From Euborellia annulipes (taxonomy: Eukaryota; Arthropoda; Insecta; Dermaptera; Anisolabididae), in contig JAKCPI010005210.1 of NCBI GenBank assembly GCA_023213315.1, positions 62,001 through 126,000 of the forward strand: a stretch of 64,000 nt of DNA, read 5' to 3'. The notes below the pieces were generated by a model, which was not told the DNA's origin, did no database searches, and was given only the letters and a program-made list of their open reading frames with translations. Below, in pieces: positions 28,901 to 38,147 of the stretch; the stretch's first letter is position 1, and every line of letters begins with the position of its first letter. Made by a program: the position numbers and the translations under genes.

Positions 28901-31900
28901 ACAGACTATTTTGCGGGGCCCCCATTTTTTGAGGGCCCTCAAAACATGTATTTGCATCAAAATATGGACATTTCACATGAATTCAATACTTTCTTTCTAT
29001 AAGCTTATATATATATATTACATAAATAGGTAAGAGAAAGTAAAAATACATAAAATAATTGGACGATGTTATGTATGAAGGAAGCAAGCGTCATTATTAT
29101 CGAAATTGAGATAAGACCGCCATCTTTTAGGGAAAAAGAAGATCTACCCCTTTATTCAAATCACAATATTATTACTCTGTGCACGTTTTTTGTAGAAAAC
29201 AAGAAAAAAAGTCATTGCCTTTGGTTTTGTTTACAATTGTGTAAATGAAATGTCCCTTATCTCAGATTTAGGTTAATGGCGCTTGGTTCCTTTATGCATA
29301 ACATCGCCCACTTGTTTATATTTATATTTTATTGAACTAAAAAGGTCTAACAATAATCATATTCATTAATTGATCCTTTTTATAATTTTTTTTTTAAGTC
29401 TTTTTCGGCATCTAAGGCCATTTAGACCCCATCCCTATTTATTTCAAATGATTTGTAGTCAAATCAAATGAAATAAATTTTTCGTTTTAGAAAAAAATTT
29501 TGTTTTAAAAAATGCAATATTTTATTAGCATTTTATAGCCCATGAATACACTGGCTTATCAGAAAAATCCTTTACAGGTAAATGTGCATTTATTGACAAT
29601 ATTAAAGCGCACACTCATGAGATTATTTCATTGTTTTTTTTTTTAATGAAAAATGTTTAATAAAAGCTTTGTTGATTCAAACGTCAAAGAGAATTTCAAA
29701 TTATTTCATAAAAACAATGAAATAATCACATGAGAAGAGAGCATTAATATTATCACTATTCGACGTTGTCAAAATTTTGCTTGAATCTTTTGATTATCCG
29801 TCTTTTTTTCATTAATTAAACAATACCCATGGCAAGTTCAGATGTCTAAACCGAAGGCCAAGGTAGTGGTGGCGAAGAAAATACCAATTTTTTATTATTT
29901 ATGTTGGTTGCGACTGTAACATATGTTACATAAATAATAATAAAAAATTATTGGTTTTTCTTGGCCACCACTACCTTGGTACATAAAACTTCCGGTTAAT
30001 CAACATAAAAAATTGAGAAAAATTAGTATTAATACAATCCAACATTTAGTCAATTTTTTTTTCCGACTTTTTCGTCATTTGCAAAACCTCTGGCCTTGTC
30101 TATTATTTTCTATTTTCTATATACTTTTAGAGAATAAATAATATTTATTGTGAATATTAAAATCTTGGTTAAAGTTTCAGATTTATTATAAATTGAAATT
30201 TTTAACACATGATCGCATCATGTGTCAATATCAGAAGATATTTTAGTTGTAAAAATGTTAATTTTTAATAAATCTTTTAAATTATAACTAGAGAGCGGAA
30301 AAAAAGTCTCTTATTTTCGGAAAAAAGTCGCCTTTAAAGTCGATTCTTTTTTAGCAAAATAGTTGGTAAAAAAAAAGTCTCTAAAAAGTCGCTGTCAATT
30401 ATAACAATACTAATATTAATAATAATTATTTCAAGATAATTAATAATTTTAATAACACTAGTAGACAAAATGAAATTCTTTTTTGAGCCCGGACAAAATT
30501 TCTTCAGATTTTTAAGTAAAATAACCTCCTGAATGCAAATATGACCTCCGTTTCCCCCAACCACGGGGGGACAGACCCCTATTTAGGTTTCCACCCCTTT
30601 TAGTTTATTTTAAGGCCATGAATTAAATTTGGAAAAATGAAAAGGAATATTTTACCCTTAATATTTCTTCTGAACAGGGCCGGATCTAGGGGGGGGGGGG
30701 CAGTGGGTGCATTTGCCCCGGGCGGCAAGGCAATTAAAGAAAGATTTCCTAAAAAAAAAGGTAAAATGATATGAATTTTGTATAGAAAATTTTAAGAAAG
30801 GGGCGGGCAATTAAATTTTGCCCCCTAAAAAATCTCCTAGTTCCGGCCCTGCTTCTGAAGGTCTAGAGAGTGTAAAGTTCAAAAACACCAACATTTGGAT
30901 CCGAGGGGGGAGGGAGGGGTCCCTTAAATTGCAAAAAATCATTAAAAATTAAAAAAAATTTAAATTTTTTTTTTTTTTTTTTTTTTTGTGATATAAAAGA
31001 GAGATAAAAATTTATTACAAAGTATTTATGAATAGAGAATATTTATATTTTAATTTTTTTTAATACTTATTTTGAAAAATATATTTAATTTTTCGAAACA
31101 TTTTCATATTTAAAGAAAAAAAATTTTTTTTTGAAAAATAGTCGGTAATAAAAGTCGCTTTTCTTTAAAATGGTCTCCGAGAGTCAAAAATGTCTCAAAA
31201 GTCGTTTTTAAAAATCTCAAAATACGTTTAATTTTATGAGATCGGTGGAGATATCTGATAAAATCTTGAAGTCTCAAAATTGACAAAAGCCGAAAGACTT
31301 TTTTTCCGCTCTCTAATTATAACTTAGGATTTTTAATTTTTAATTTTCATATATATATAAAGTTTCAACTAGAGACTACAGTTAAATATGAGAAAAATTA
31401 TAATAAGTGATTACCAATGGAGTCCAGCCTGCATAATCCCTGATATTAATATCCTCTCCTAATTGAATTAAATTTTGTAAATCTTCAAATTTATTCTGAA
31501 AACAAAATAGAAATTTAAGAGTTCTGAAGATAACAGAAAAAAACAACAAAAAAATGAAGTATCATCTCTTTTAAAGGCCTTTTTAGATATCTGAGGCCAT
31601 TTAGAGATAGGCGTCATTTAGGGGGTGCAGGGGGGTGTTTGCGGGGGGCCCAAGAAAAAGTTGAAATGACGCCACTGCATTTAGACTCCGTCCATATTTT
31701 TCTAAATTAAAAGAGAGGAAGTAAACCAATCGGGATAATGATAGCAATATTTAATTTAAATACTCGATATATTTCGGGTTATCTTTTGTAACTCCCGAAG
31801 ATGGGTTGTTAACCCGACCTTCGTGAAACTCACATAAATACAACCTTTGCTCAAAATGTTTCACTTGAAACCCTCACCGCAATTCTTAAATTTAAAATAA

Positions 31901-32664
31901 GATGATTCATCAAATTTGTGCTGTTTTTCTCTCATTAAAAAAAAAAATGCTTTATTTAATTATATACCTTGATAGCTGCTATATGCAAAGGAGATTCTCC
32001 TTTGCTATTGCATTTAAATTTGGAATCTTTTAACTTTCTCTTCCTTGAGTTGGGCGTTAACAAGGGACTCGTAGAATTTGAAGAGATCTGTTCTTTAATA
32101 AGTGTTTTATTATCTTTAGATGATTTTTTTCTTTCGTTTAGTCGCTCCTCCTGAGCATTTTTATTCCCACTATCTGATTCCATTGTTTCTCCTCCTATAT
32201 ATACCTTTTCTTCTATTTCTATAGTCATATGCAATTTTTCTTCTTCGTTGGAAGTTTTCGCTGTTTCTTCGCTTTCCATATTTTGTGAATCCGTTTCCAA
32301 AATTTTCCTTTGATTGTCCAAATCATTAAATTGTGATAATAAATATTGCAAATGGTAGATTTGCCTAATCAAATTCTCTGGCAGTGGACACGGATTACGT
32401 TTTCCTTTATGGTTACAAAAACAATAAAAATGAGTTTTTATTAAGCATTCTCGACATATTAAATGATTGCAATTTGTAATAATCTGGGCATCTCTAAGTG
32501 GCGCATTGCTAGAAAAAATTTATTGAAAATTTATATTACTCTATTAAAAGATTATTTTGTTTCCATACTCACCAATGTTTGCATTCAAATATTTTAATTA
32601 TTTCGTTAGTGATATCCAAACTTTTTTTGGCATGAACAGATAAGTCTTCTTCATCAGAATTCAT
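22910..32664 (-). CDS. BARD1: BARD1-like RING-ankyrin-BRCT protein
   Basis: The partner of BRCA1 in a nuclear E3 ubiquitin ligase for DNA repair (family knowledge). Nine exons on the minus strand: 32573-32664, 31968-32508, 31415-31495, 27609-27805, 27334-27540, 26720-26820, 26513-26637, 25263-25499, 22910-23029. Junctions are GT-AG, phases close, and the total is 1701 nt (566 aa). N-terminal RING: C28, C31, C44, H46, C49, C52, then C60 and C62. An acidic linker with a basic patch (about 120-200) follows. Ankyrin repeats at about 200-300 include GESPLHIAA, AGWTPLHEAV and NTALHDAVLGNRVQLAKLLL. Two C-terminal BRCT domains (about 320-566) have VTHIISS, the Trp of WIEKSL, GANILKREP and FGWLIECLENF. 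Human BARD1 has the same order but is longer, mainly in the linker. The last RING pair is spaced C-x-C rather than C-x2-C, which is odd. Confidence 0.88.
23690..24240. repeat. tRNA-headed composite repeat
   Basis: Contains, on the minus strand, a tRNA-like segment (GCGCTCTCTGGTGGGAGCG ... CGGGTTCAAATCCCAC with a perfectly paired T arm), followed by a body also found at 24715-25105 (inverted) and 47325-47530. It lies in the last BARD1 intron (23030-25262). Confidence 0.5.
24249..24454. repeat. Inverted repeat, ~80-bp arms
   Basis: The arms share CCATCCAGTTAGAAGC and the CGGTTCGGTTCGG-type tandem pentamer/hexamer runs, inverted around AAAATTTTCGGGCCCGAAGG. It is the centre of a larger, weaker inversion between the composite repeats on each side. 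Confidence 0.65.
24510..24690 (+). repeat. 105-bp direct duplication with strong hairpins
   Basis: ACCGAAGGTCTCGAGCCGCC followed by TCCGGCGGCTCTCGG occurs twice (about 24512 and 24622), each followed by ACAAGGGATCCCT and CAAGTT. The GAGCCGCC/GGCGGCTC palindrome can form a stable hairpin in each unit. Confidence 0.6.
24715..25105 (-). repeat. tRNA-headed composite repeat, inverted copy
   Basis: Carries CACCGGACCGAAACAATTA and ACCCCTGCAAGTTG, shared with 47440-47500. At 25025-25075 it has GCGCTCTCTGGTGGGAGCGA and TTTATAGTAAAGATTA, the tRNA-like head in the opposite orientation to 23690-23790. Confidence 0.5.
25596..26495. mobile_element. TIR element nearly filling a BARD1 intron
   Basis: The ends ACGTGACAACGTCTT and AAGACGTTGTCACGT are perfect 15-bp inverted repeats. 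The host intron is 25500-26512, so only 96 and 17 bp of it lie outside. Inside is a direct repeat of about 163 bp (25797-25960 and 26137-26300: GAGTTAATTACTCGGGATTT, CTGATCTGATTAGCCGTTC). A solitary related end is at about 1938. No coding. Confidence 0.65.
27197..27270 (+). repeat. 15-bp tandem repeat with CRE-like sites
   Basis: Four units of CGTCAYGGCTTGTGA-type sequence and a partial fifth. Unit junctions make TGACGTCA, the palindromic CREB/ATF site, at 27209-27216 and 27239-27246. It lies in a BARD1 intron (26821-27333). A regulatory role is speculative. Confidence 0.6.
28240..28475 (+). pseudogene. Non-LTR retrotransposon C-terminus fragment
   Basis: From 28260 the plus strand reads AGENLQHILWECPIYDGLRH and on to a stop at 28365. 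This resembles the terminal ENxxHLLWxCPxYxxxR (zinc-knuckle-like) segment that follows the reverse transcriptase in several non-LTR clades. A short 3' region ends in AAGAAGAAGA. 5' truncated; in the BARD1 intron between exons 3 and 4. Confidence 0.5.
28533..28575 (+). mobile_element. Solo end of the CATGGGCGTAGCCAG family
   Basis: CATGGGCGTAGCCAGAC followed by a G(11) run matches the left ends at 36863 and 60742. No right end found. Confidence 0.45.
28700..29044 (-). repeat. Family R1 dispersed repeat
   Basis: On the minus strand it ends in TTACTTTCTCTTACC, and carries GAGGGCCCTCAAAAAATGGG-type and AAAAAGTTCCAGTACTTTAC segments shared with copies at 36809, 47924, 50855, 61125 and 61795. It lies in the same BARD1 intron. 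Confidence 0.5.
29385..29482 (-). repeat. SINE family 1, 3' part
   Basis: AAGTCTTTTTCGGCATCTAA, then GGCCATTTAGACCCCATCCC and a 12-bp mirrored ATTTGTAGTCAAAT region, all matching the family 3' end on the minus strand. Confidence 0.65.
29858..29979. mobile_element. 120-bp hairpin MITE
   Basis: The ends CCAAGGTAGTGGTGGC and GCCACCACTACCTTGG are perfectly inverted, and the pairing continues inward with a few mismatches for ~45 bp per arm. No clear target duplication. In the BARD1 intron 27806-31414. Confidence 0.65.
30290..31314. mobile_element. 1.0-kb TIR element with 10-bp duplication
   Basis: The ends AGAGAGCGGAAAAAAAGTCT and AGACTTTTTTTCCGCTCTCT are perfectly inverted. Flanks AATTATAACT on both sides make a 10-bp duplication, close to the 9-11 bp typical of Mutator-like elements. 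Internal AAAAGTCGC motifs repeat. An hAT-like MITE (30675-30851) is nested in it. No transposase. Confidence 0.75.
30675..30851. mobile_element. hAT-like MITE, CAGGGCCGGATCTAG ends
   Basis: 177 bp with inverted ends CAGGGCCGGATCTAG / CTAGTTCCGGCCCTG and a perfect 8-bp duplication CTTCTGAA. Same family as 47945-48024 and 61504-61696. Confidence 0.82.
31570..31712 (-). repeat. SINE family 1 split by a 72-bp insert
   Basis: GGCCTTTTTAGATATCTGAG and GGCCATTTAGA on one side and CATTTAGACTCCGTCC on the other rejoin to the family 3' end once the insert (31606-31677) and one target copy are removed. Confidence 0.6.
31606..31677. mobile_element. 72-bp hAT-like MITE inside a SINE
   Basis: The ends GATAGGCGTCATTT and AAATGACGCCACTG are inverted. 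A perfect 8-bp duplication CATTTAGA comes from the SINE. One of the shortest bounded elements here. Confidence 0.75.
31763..31817. repeat. Head-to-head Penelope-end / hammerhead-like pair
   Basis: The plus strand has CCCGAAGATGGGTTGTTAAC then CCGA. The minus strand has TTCGGGAGTT...AACCCGAAATATATCG. Both keep the helix followed by CGA(A) order of the motif at 54311, sharing the central CCCGAAGATGGG. The core boxes are degenerate. Confidence 0.3.
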
Positions 32665-34143
32665 TTTAAGTCAAAAGAAAAGAAAAAAAAACTATTCTAA
32701 AAGATTCCCTTAAAACTAGAGAAGAATTAAAATTTCATATTAAGACGAAAAAAATGGATATTTTAGTGCTCAAAATTCATCTGTCAAATAGAAGTGAATT
32801 GGCGCCATCTATCTATGATTGGCGCGCTTGATCACAATCTATGATCAACATAATAGATAATAAACTCTCAGGGCTCTCAGAGAATAAAATGATGAAAGCG
32901 CTTCCAAGTGTCGATCCTGAGAACTATTTTACAGACGGGAAAACCCACCATGATTGGCTCAATCGTCAAACAGATTCCTAGATGGTCAATCTGGCTTAAT
33001 AATAAACATCATTATATTTTAATTTGAAATCACCATTTCATTATTTTTTAAGTAAAATCCTCATATGAAAACTAATTTTTAATTGGCAGATGAATGCCAC
33101 ATTTTTGCCTTCCGAGGGTGAACTTGTGCTTTTTTTTTCATTTTCTCTCGAAGACATCCAGCGAAGGTGGATGAAGGTCCTCGTTCTCAAATATATTTTA
33201 ATAATTTGTAGTTGTCTTTCGAGAAACTCTTTTATTAAATTAAATATATATATATATATATTTATTAATCAACGGTGAGTATGAAAAAAGTGTGAGTGTT
33301 AAAAAAAAACATTCTAAATTTTCCCGAAATTACAGAAGAATTGATAATTAATAAAGGAGAATGGATTTATTATCATATGAAAATACCGTCAGAGTTCTGA
33401 CTGCAGTACAGAAGGCCTAAAATATCTTGCGGGATACATAACTTTCCGCTGTAAAGAATCGGACTCTACTTTAGGAACTCCAACAGGAGTTTTAATGGGA
33501 CAATCCTCGAGTACATCGCTGGGATGGATTGGAACGATATCGCCATGGCGAGAAATATTTCTCGCCATGGACTACTGGTACACGTCAGAAGAATGGGTTA
33601 AAAAAATTGAATTATTTGAAAAATATTTAACTAAGTACACGGACTGATAATTTATCAATAAAAGGAAATTTGATAAAAAACTTTGTATAATCATTTAATA
33701 AAAAAGTTTCCCGAAATACAAACACAAATTATTAAAATTCAACTTAAAAAAATAATGAAATGGTGACTTTAAATTAAAATATAATGATGTTTATTATTAT
33801 TTTTGTTCATTATATAAGCTAGAAATTTAAATCTGGCGCACTTTCTTGTTTCCAAGTGACGTAATTTCATTAACCAATGGGAGACCTTGAAGCTGAGCGA
33901 ACAATCTTATTCTCTAGTAACCTTGATGCTGTTTATTCTATTCCTTGCTCTGATGTCAACATCATGCAACATTTTTCAATTCGCAATTTTTACATTCTTT
34001 ATTAAAAGTTTTTATTTCTTCCTTTTGGCTGCCTAGCAACAAAAGTTTTATCAATTGACTTTTATTAAATGTATACCACTCAGGTTTTTAATTTGTTAAT
34101 CTGATTTTTAAAAATTGCCAAACTGAATCCTTTGACTGAAAAA
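32665..34143. other. Divergent intergenic region, BARD1 / DPCD
   Basis: The two genes are head to head, 1.48 kb apart. An inverted pair (32996-33050 and 33745-33798, TAATAATAAACATCATTATA) bounds an AT-rich insert of ~800 bp, so the original shared upstream region may have been only ~680 bp. No TATA box or CpG-rich promoter can be fixed. No supportable coding region. Confidence 0.55.
32996..33798. mobile_element. TIR element between BARD1 and DPCD
   Basis: ~53-bp ends are inverted with about three mismatches (TAATAATAAACATCATTATA, CACCATTTCATTATTTTTT). Internal TTTTATTAAAT and GAGAAACT segments repeat. No coding, target duplication not resolved. Confidence 0.55.
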
Positions 34144-36284
34144 ATGAAAAAATTGGAGCTAAATTTTGATTGGTTTAATATTTTAGATAATGCAGAAAAA
34201 ACTTGTATCCAAGAAAGGGGTGAGTTTATATATATAATTGTTTTTTTCTTTTCAAATTTCAAAAATATAATTCCAATTAGATTCGAAAAACTTTACAATT
34301 TTTTAACCTGTCACTGATCTAAAATAATTCATTTATTATTTTATTTTATTAGGACTTCGAAAAGTTCATTATCTGTTAAGAGATGGAAATGAACTCGTAG
34401 AAGAATATAACATAGAAACTGGAGTAGTTACCAGAAGGGCATGGAGAAAAAAAGGACGTTTTAGTTCTGAAGATGAATGGATTATTGAAATTGGAGATCC
34501 TGAACCCGTTTCAGCGTCGATAAATTTGGATAAAATCGGAATCATGGAATCAAATACAACTGTAAGCTTCTAAAATGTTAGATCTTTTTTTTTTTTTTTT
34601 TTGGAATGGGTGCATAAGGTCCGAAGACCTATAATGACCTATAGTCACATGCAGCCAGGAAGAAAATAAAAACAAAAGGAGAAACATAGAGGGAAACCCA
34701 CCGCGGGGAGGGAGGAGGGGGTGGTGGGGGGGGGTGGAAAGTGGGAGATTGTGGGTTGGAAGATAGACGCAGGGAGCTTGTTCCAATCACGGGAGGTCAT
34801 GGGGACAAAGGAAGAATGAAATTGATTTGTTCTGTTAGTCGTGATCTGAACAGCATAGGGATGCTGGGAAGATGCCTCTCTTGTGTTCCGTGAATATGTT
34901 GCATTGGGTGGGATAATTGATTTTAATTCGGCAGAGCATTGACCATGGTAATACCTGTAGAAGAAAGATAGTGAAGATACTCTTCTTCTATGATCTAGTG
35001 ACTGTAGGGATGCAGTAAGGGTAGAATCACCTATCAGTCTAATTGCACGCCTCTGTATGGCTTCCAAGGAGGAGAGAGCGTCTTTCGACGCCCCTCGCCA
35101 AAGGTGGGAACAATATTCAAGACACGGCCGAATTTGGGCTTTATAGAGGATTAGGAGTTGTTGGGAGGAAAAGTAACGCTTCGTTTTGAATAGGAAACCC
35201 AATTTCCTTGCGGTAGATTTAACCACAGAAGAGATGTGGTTGCTCCAGGAGAGATCAGATGTAACTGTCACTCCCAGAACAGAAAATGAATCTTTGAACT
35301 CGAGACTATTATTGCTGTAAATAAGGGGAGGGCAAATCCTATTTTTTTGTCTAGAAATTAAACAACATTGGGTTTTTTGGGAATTGAATTTTACTTGATT
35401 GAGGTTTCCCCATTCCTCCAAGAGACCAAGATCATCATTTATCGACGACACAGCCCCCAGACGACCAGTGGATGAGGTTTCACCAGTCCTGACTGAGTGC
35501 AGGGTACTGTCATCAGCAAAGCAATGAATTGGGTTGGAGGTTACTCCCATGATATCGTTAATGTACATAAGGAATAGAGTGGGAGAGAGGACAGAACCCT
35601 GGGGAACACCTGCGTTGATTGAATGCGGAATAGAAGACACATCGTCGACTACAACCGAGATCTTTCGCTCCGTTAGAAAGCTCTTGATCCACTGGCACAG
35701 CTCAGAGGATAGGCCAAAAGATGGAAGTTTAGCATAAAGATTTTTATGCCATATCTGTTTATCTGTTGAAGAGAGATAGTGAAACAGTGTTTCTCAAAAC
35801 AATTTAATTTCTATTTAAGATATATATATATATTTAATATATAGATAGTCTGACCTCAATAAAGAGTTTTTGTTTCAGCCCTTTTTAATTCGCCGAAATA
35901 CTAAAAATATTTTAGAATGGAGAATTAGAAATTTACCCTATCCTATTTCTACTTATTTACTTACAATAGAAGAACGCACAATCACAATCCGGACTACAAA
36001 CAAGAAGTTTTTTAAAAAATTAACAATTCCTGATCTTGATAGAGCTTGTCTTCCCGTCGAAGAAAAAAATTTAAGCTTTTCCCATAAACATAATACCTTG
36101 ATTATAACAGTGAGTAATTGTTATTATTATTTTTTTAGTTTCTTTCAAGTTTAATCTTTATACTTTTTTTTTTTAGTATAAAAAACCAGAGGAATTAATC
36201 GCATTAGAAAAGAAGATTTTCGAAGGAATAGTCATGAAACAACAAGTGTCTCGCGATGGTTTACCTCAGTGCAATCCAAGTTAA
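34144..36284 (+). CDS. DPCD: DPCD, cilium-related protein
   Basis: Homologue of the protein encoded by the gene deleted in a primary ciliary dyskinesia mouse, linked to ciliated cells. Exons: 34144-34219, 34353-34561, 35879-36109, 36177-36284; GT-AG junctions, phases close, 624 nt (207 aa; human about 203). Diagnostic segments are RKVHYLLRDGNELVEEYN, RAWRKKG, EIGDPEP, ILEWRIRNLPYPISTYLLT, TIRTTNKKFFKKLTIPDLDR, LSFSHKHNTLIITYKKPEEL. The first ATG in frame is 34144; an in-frame TTG further upstream is not needed. Intron 2 (34562-35878) is enlarged by an antisense non-LTR retrotransposon fragment. Confidence 0.92.
34584..35790 (-). pseudogene. Non-LTR retrotransposon RT fragment (in DPCD intron 2)
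   Basis: A long open minus-strand frame codes for the C-terminal half of a reverse transcriptase: KQIWHKNLYAKL, NAGVPQGSVLSPTLFLMYIN, then the catalytic FADD (HCFADDSTLH), LGVTVTSDLSWSNHI, KLGFLFKTKRYFS, PCLEYCSHLWRGA, AIQRRAIRLIGD, and a tail ending SRDWNKLPASIF. These are palm and thumb motifs of Jockey/CR1-type elements. The 5' end is truncated near 35790. The 3' end has a short UTR and a poly-A tail (a T-run at 34587-34602 on the plus strand). The long intact frame suggests a recent insertion. Confidence 0.8.
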
Positions 36285-36808
36285 TCAACTAAAGACTTGT
36301 TTTTTATTTATTATTTATATAAATTAATTATAAAGTTAACGATTTTATTATATTGCCAGAAATATATTATATTTAATTAGATATGATTTAAAAAATGACT
36401 ATTTTAACTCAATCTACAAAATTTCGTGTATTCTAATATTCATAAAGTTTTACTTACAGAACTCGTTTAAGAGAGGAGGATAATATAATGTATATAGGGT
36501 GGCCCTTAGCTATAGAGTATTTTCCGAAAGTCGAAATTTTGCTGCTTCCATTCCCAAATCTTATTCCAATAAACAAAAAAACAAACTCTACAAAATTTCA
36601 CTTGAATCGGACAACTACTAGACGACCCTCAAACGCCTTGAAGTTGGAATAATCTTTGAAATAACACGAACAATGTTCATTGATCATTTTGAAAATATTG
36701 CTTTTTTAAAAAAGCTATAATTTTCTTTAAGAGAAAGACTTTATTTAGAACAATACTTTGTATACAATCAAAATATACATGTGTCAACGAATGAAAATTG
36801 AATATTAT

Positions 36809-37595
36809 TACTTTCTCTTACCTCTATATATTCTAATATATATAGAGAGAAAGTATTGGATTCATGGGCGTATCCAGGGGAGGCAGGGGGGGCCGTTGCC
36901 CCCTGGCTGGTCCTAAAAATTAAAAAAAATATATATATATATATTTTTCCCATTGGAAATTTTTTTTTAACACTCCAATTCACTACATTAATTTAATTTT
37001 TTTATTTTATTTAAATAAATAATTAATACTCTATGTAGATATTAATTGCAAACCCCCCTCTTCGCCCTAACGAGGAGTTGGCCCCCCCCTAACAAGAAGT
37101 CTGGCTACGCCCATGATTGGATTCATGTCAAACATTCGATGTCGAGATTTTGACGGATATACACGTTTTAAGGTCCAAAAAAATTTGTCTGTGTATGTGT
37201 GTGTCTGTGAACAAAATATCTCAAGAACGGAAAGAGGTAGGAGGTTGAAAATTTATATTTAAATAAAGTACCACCCTGGAACGTGACACGAAGCTTTTGA
37301 ACAAAAACTGTAAAAAAGTACTAGTACTTTACTGATGCACTTTTTCAGTTTTTTTCGATTTTTTTCAAAATTCGCTCCAACGATTTTGATTAAAATTCAA
37401 AAATCAATTATTTTTTAGATTCTCTTTAATTTGTATATTCTCATTTTGTCATTGAAATCTTATAAAAGCCACTTTATCATTGTACTTCATAGGAAAGATA
37501 GGAGAAATTGTTGCCATGGTAACAAAATATAAATATTTTGCCATACTTATAAATTTTACATCTTGAAATTCGAATGTACCGTACTGTCTAGGGCG
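36809..37595 (+). repeat. Family R1 dispersed repeat (with nested MITE)
   Basis: Begins TACTTTCTCTTACC..., then AGAGAGAAAGTATTGGATTC, TTCGATGTCGAGATTTTGA, GTGTCTGTGAACAAAATATC, a TACTAGTACTTTACTGATGC block and TTCGCTCCAACGATTTTGAT. A MITE (36863-37115) has inserted into its first 60 bp. Confidence 0.65.
36863..37115. mobile_element. hAT-like MITE, CATGGGCGTATCCAG ends
   Basis: 253 bp, ends CATGGGCGTATCCAG / CTGGCTACGCCCATG inverted, perfect 8-bp duplication ATTGGATT. Closely related to 60742-61004 (263 bp). Confidence 0.85.
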
Positions 37596-38147
37596 GCAGC
37601 AAGCCTAAATCCTCCACTCGGGAGAGAGATGATTTTTACTTAGAAATCCCTAGACAAGAGAACTAGAATTTAAATTAACAGATTTTATTCTATAATAAAT
37701 GAAAATTAATCTTTTAAAAAGCAAAATGGTCTCATATTTTGAATTTCCCTGCAGTTTCAAAAACAAAGATACTCGTTCCCGTTGCTAACTTCATGAAATT
37801 AAAAAAATCTTCCATAGAAAAAACTACTCTGCCAATTTTACTCCATTTAAACGTGTAGAAATTTTCATATTTAAATAAAAAAATGCCTGGTGATTTTTAA
37901 AGCATATTAAAGTGATTAAAAAAAACTTGACTAGTGCATTGAATTTATAAATTGTTGGTCGCTTAAAAAAACTTTTAAATTTGTTTTAAAGTATATTTTA
38001 AAAAGTTTAAGGTTAGAGTTTATTTAATAAATTTTTACTTCATTGATAAAATTTTAATTGTTTTTTACTTTTTAAATATTTTATATATATATATATATAA
38101 TTTTCCTCTGTCTTTATAAAAGTCTTTATAGATAATTATTATCAATA
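37596..38147. other. AT-rich intergenic, upstream of the Lys/Ser-rich gene
   Basis: No coding region or bounded repeat. Ends in a (TA)n tract at 38083-38098 about 50 bp before the ATG. Confidence 0.5.

Noticed and set aside
34132..34143. Upstream TTG as the DPCD start
   Set aside because: The ATG at 34144 is in frame and gives an N-terminus of the family's usual length.
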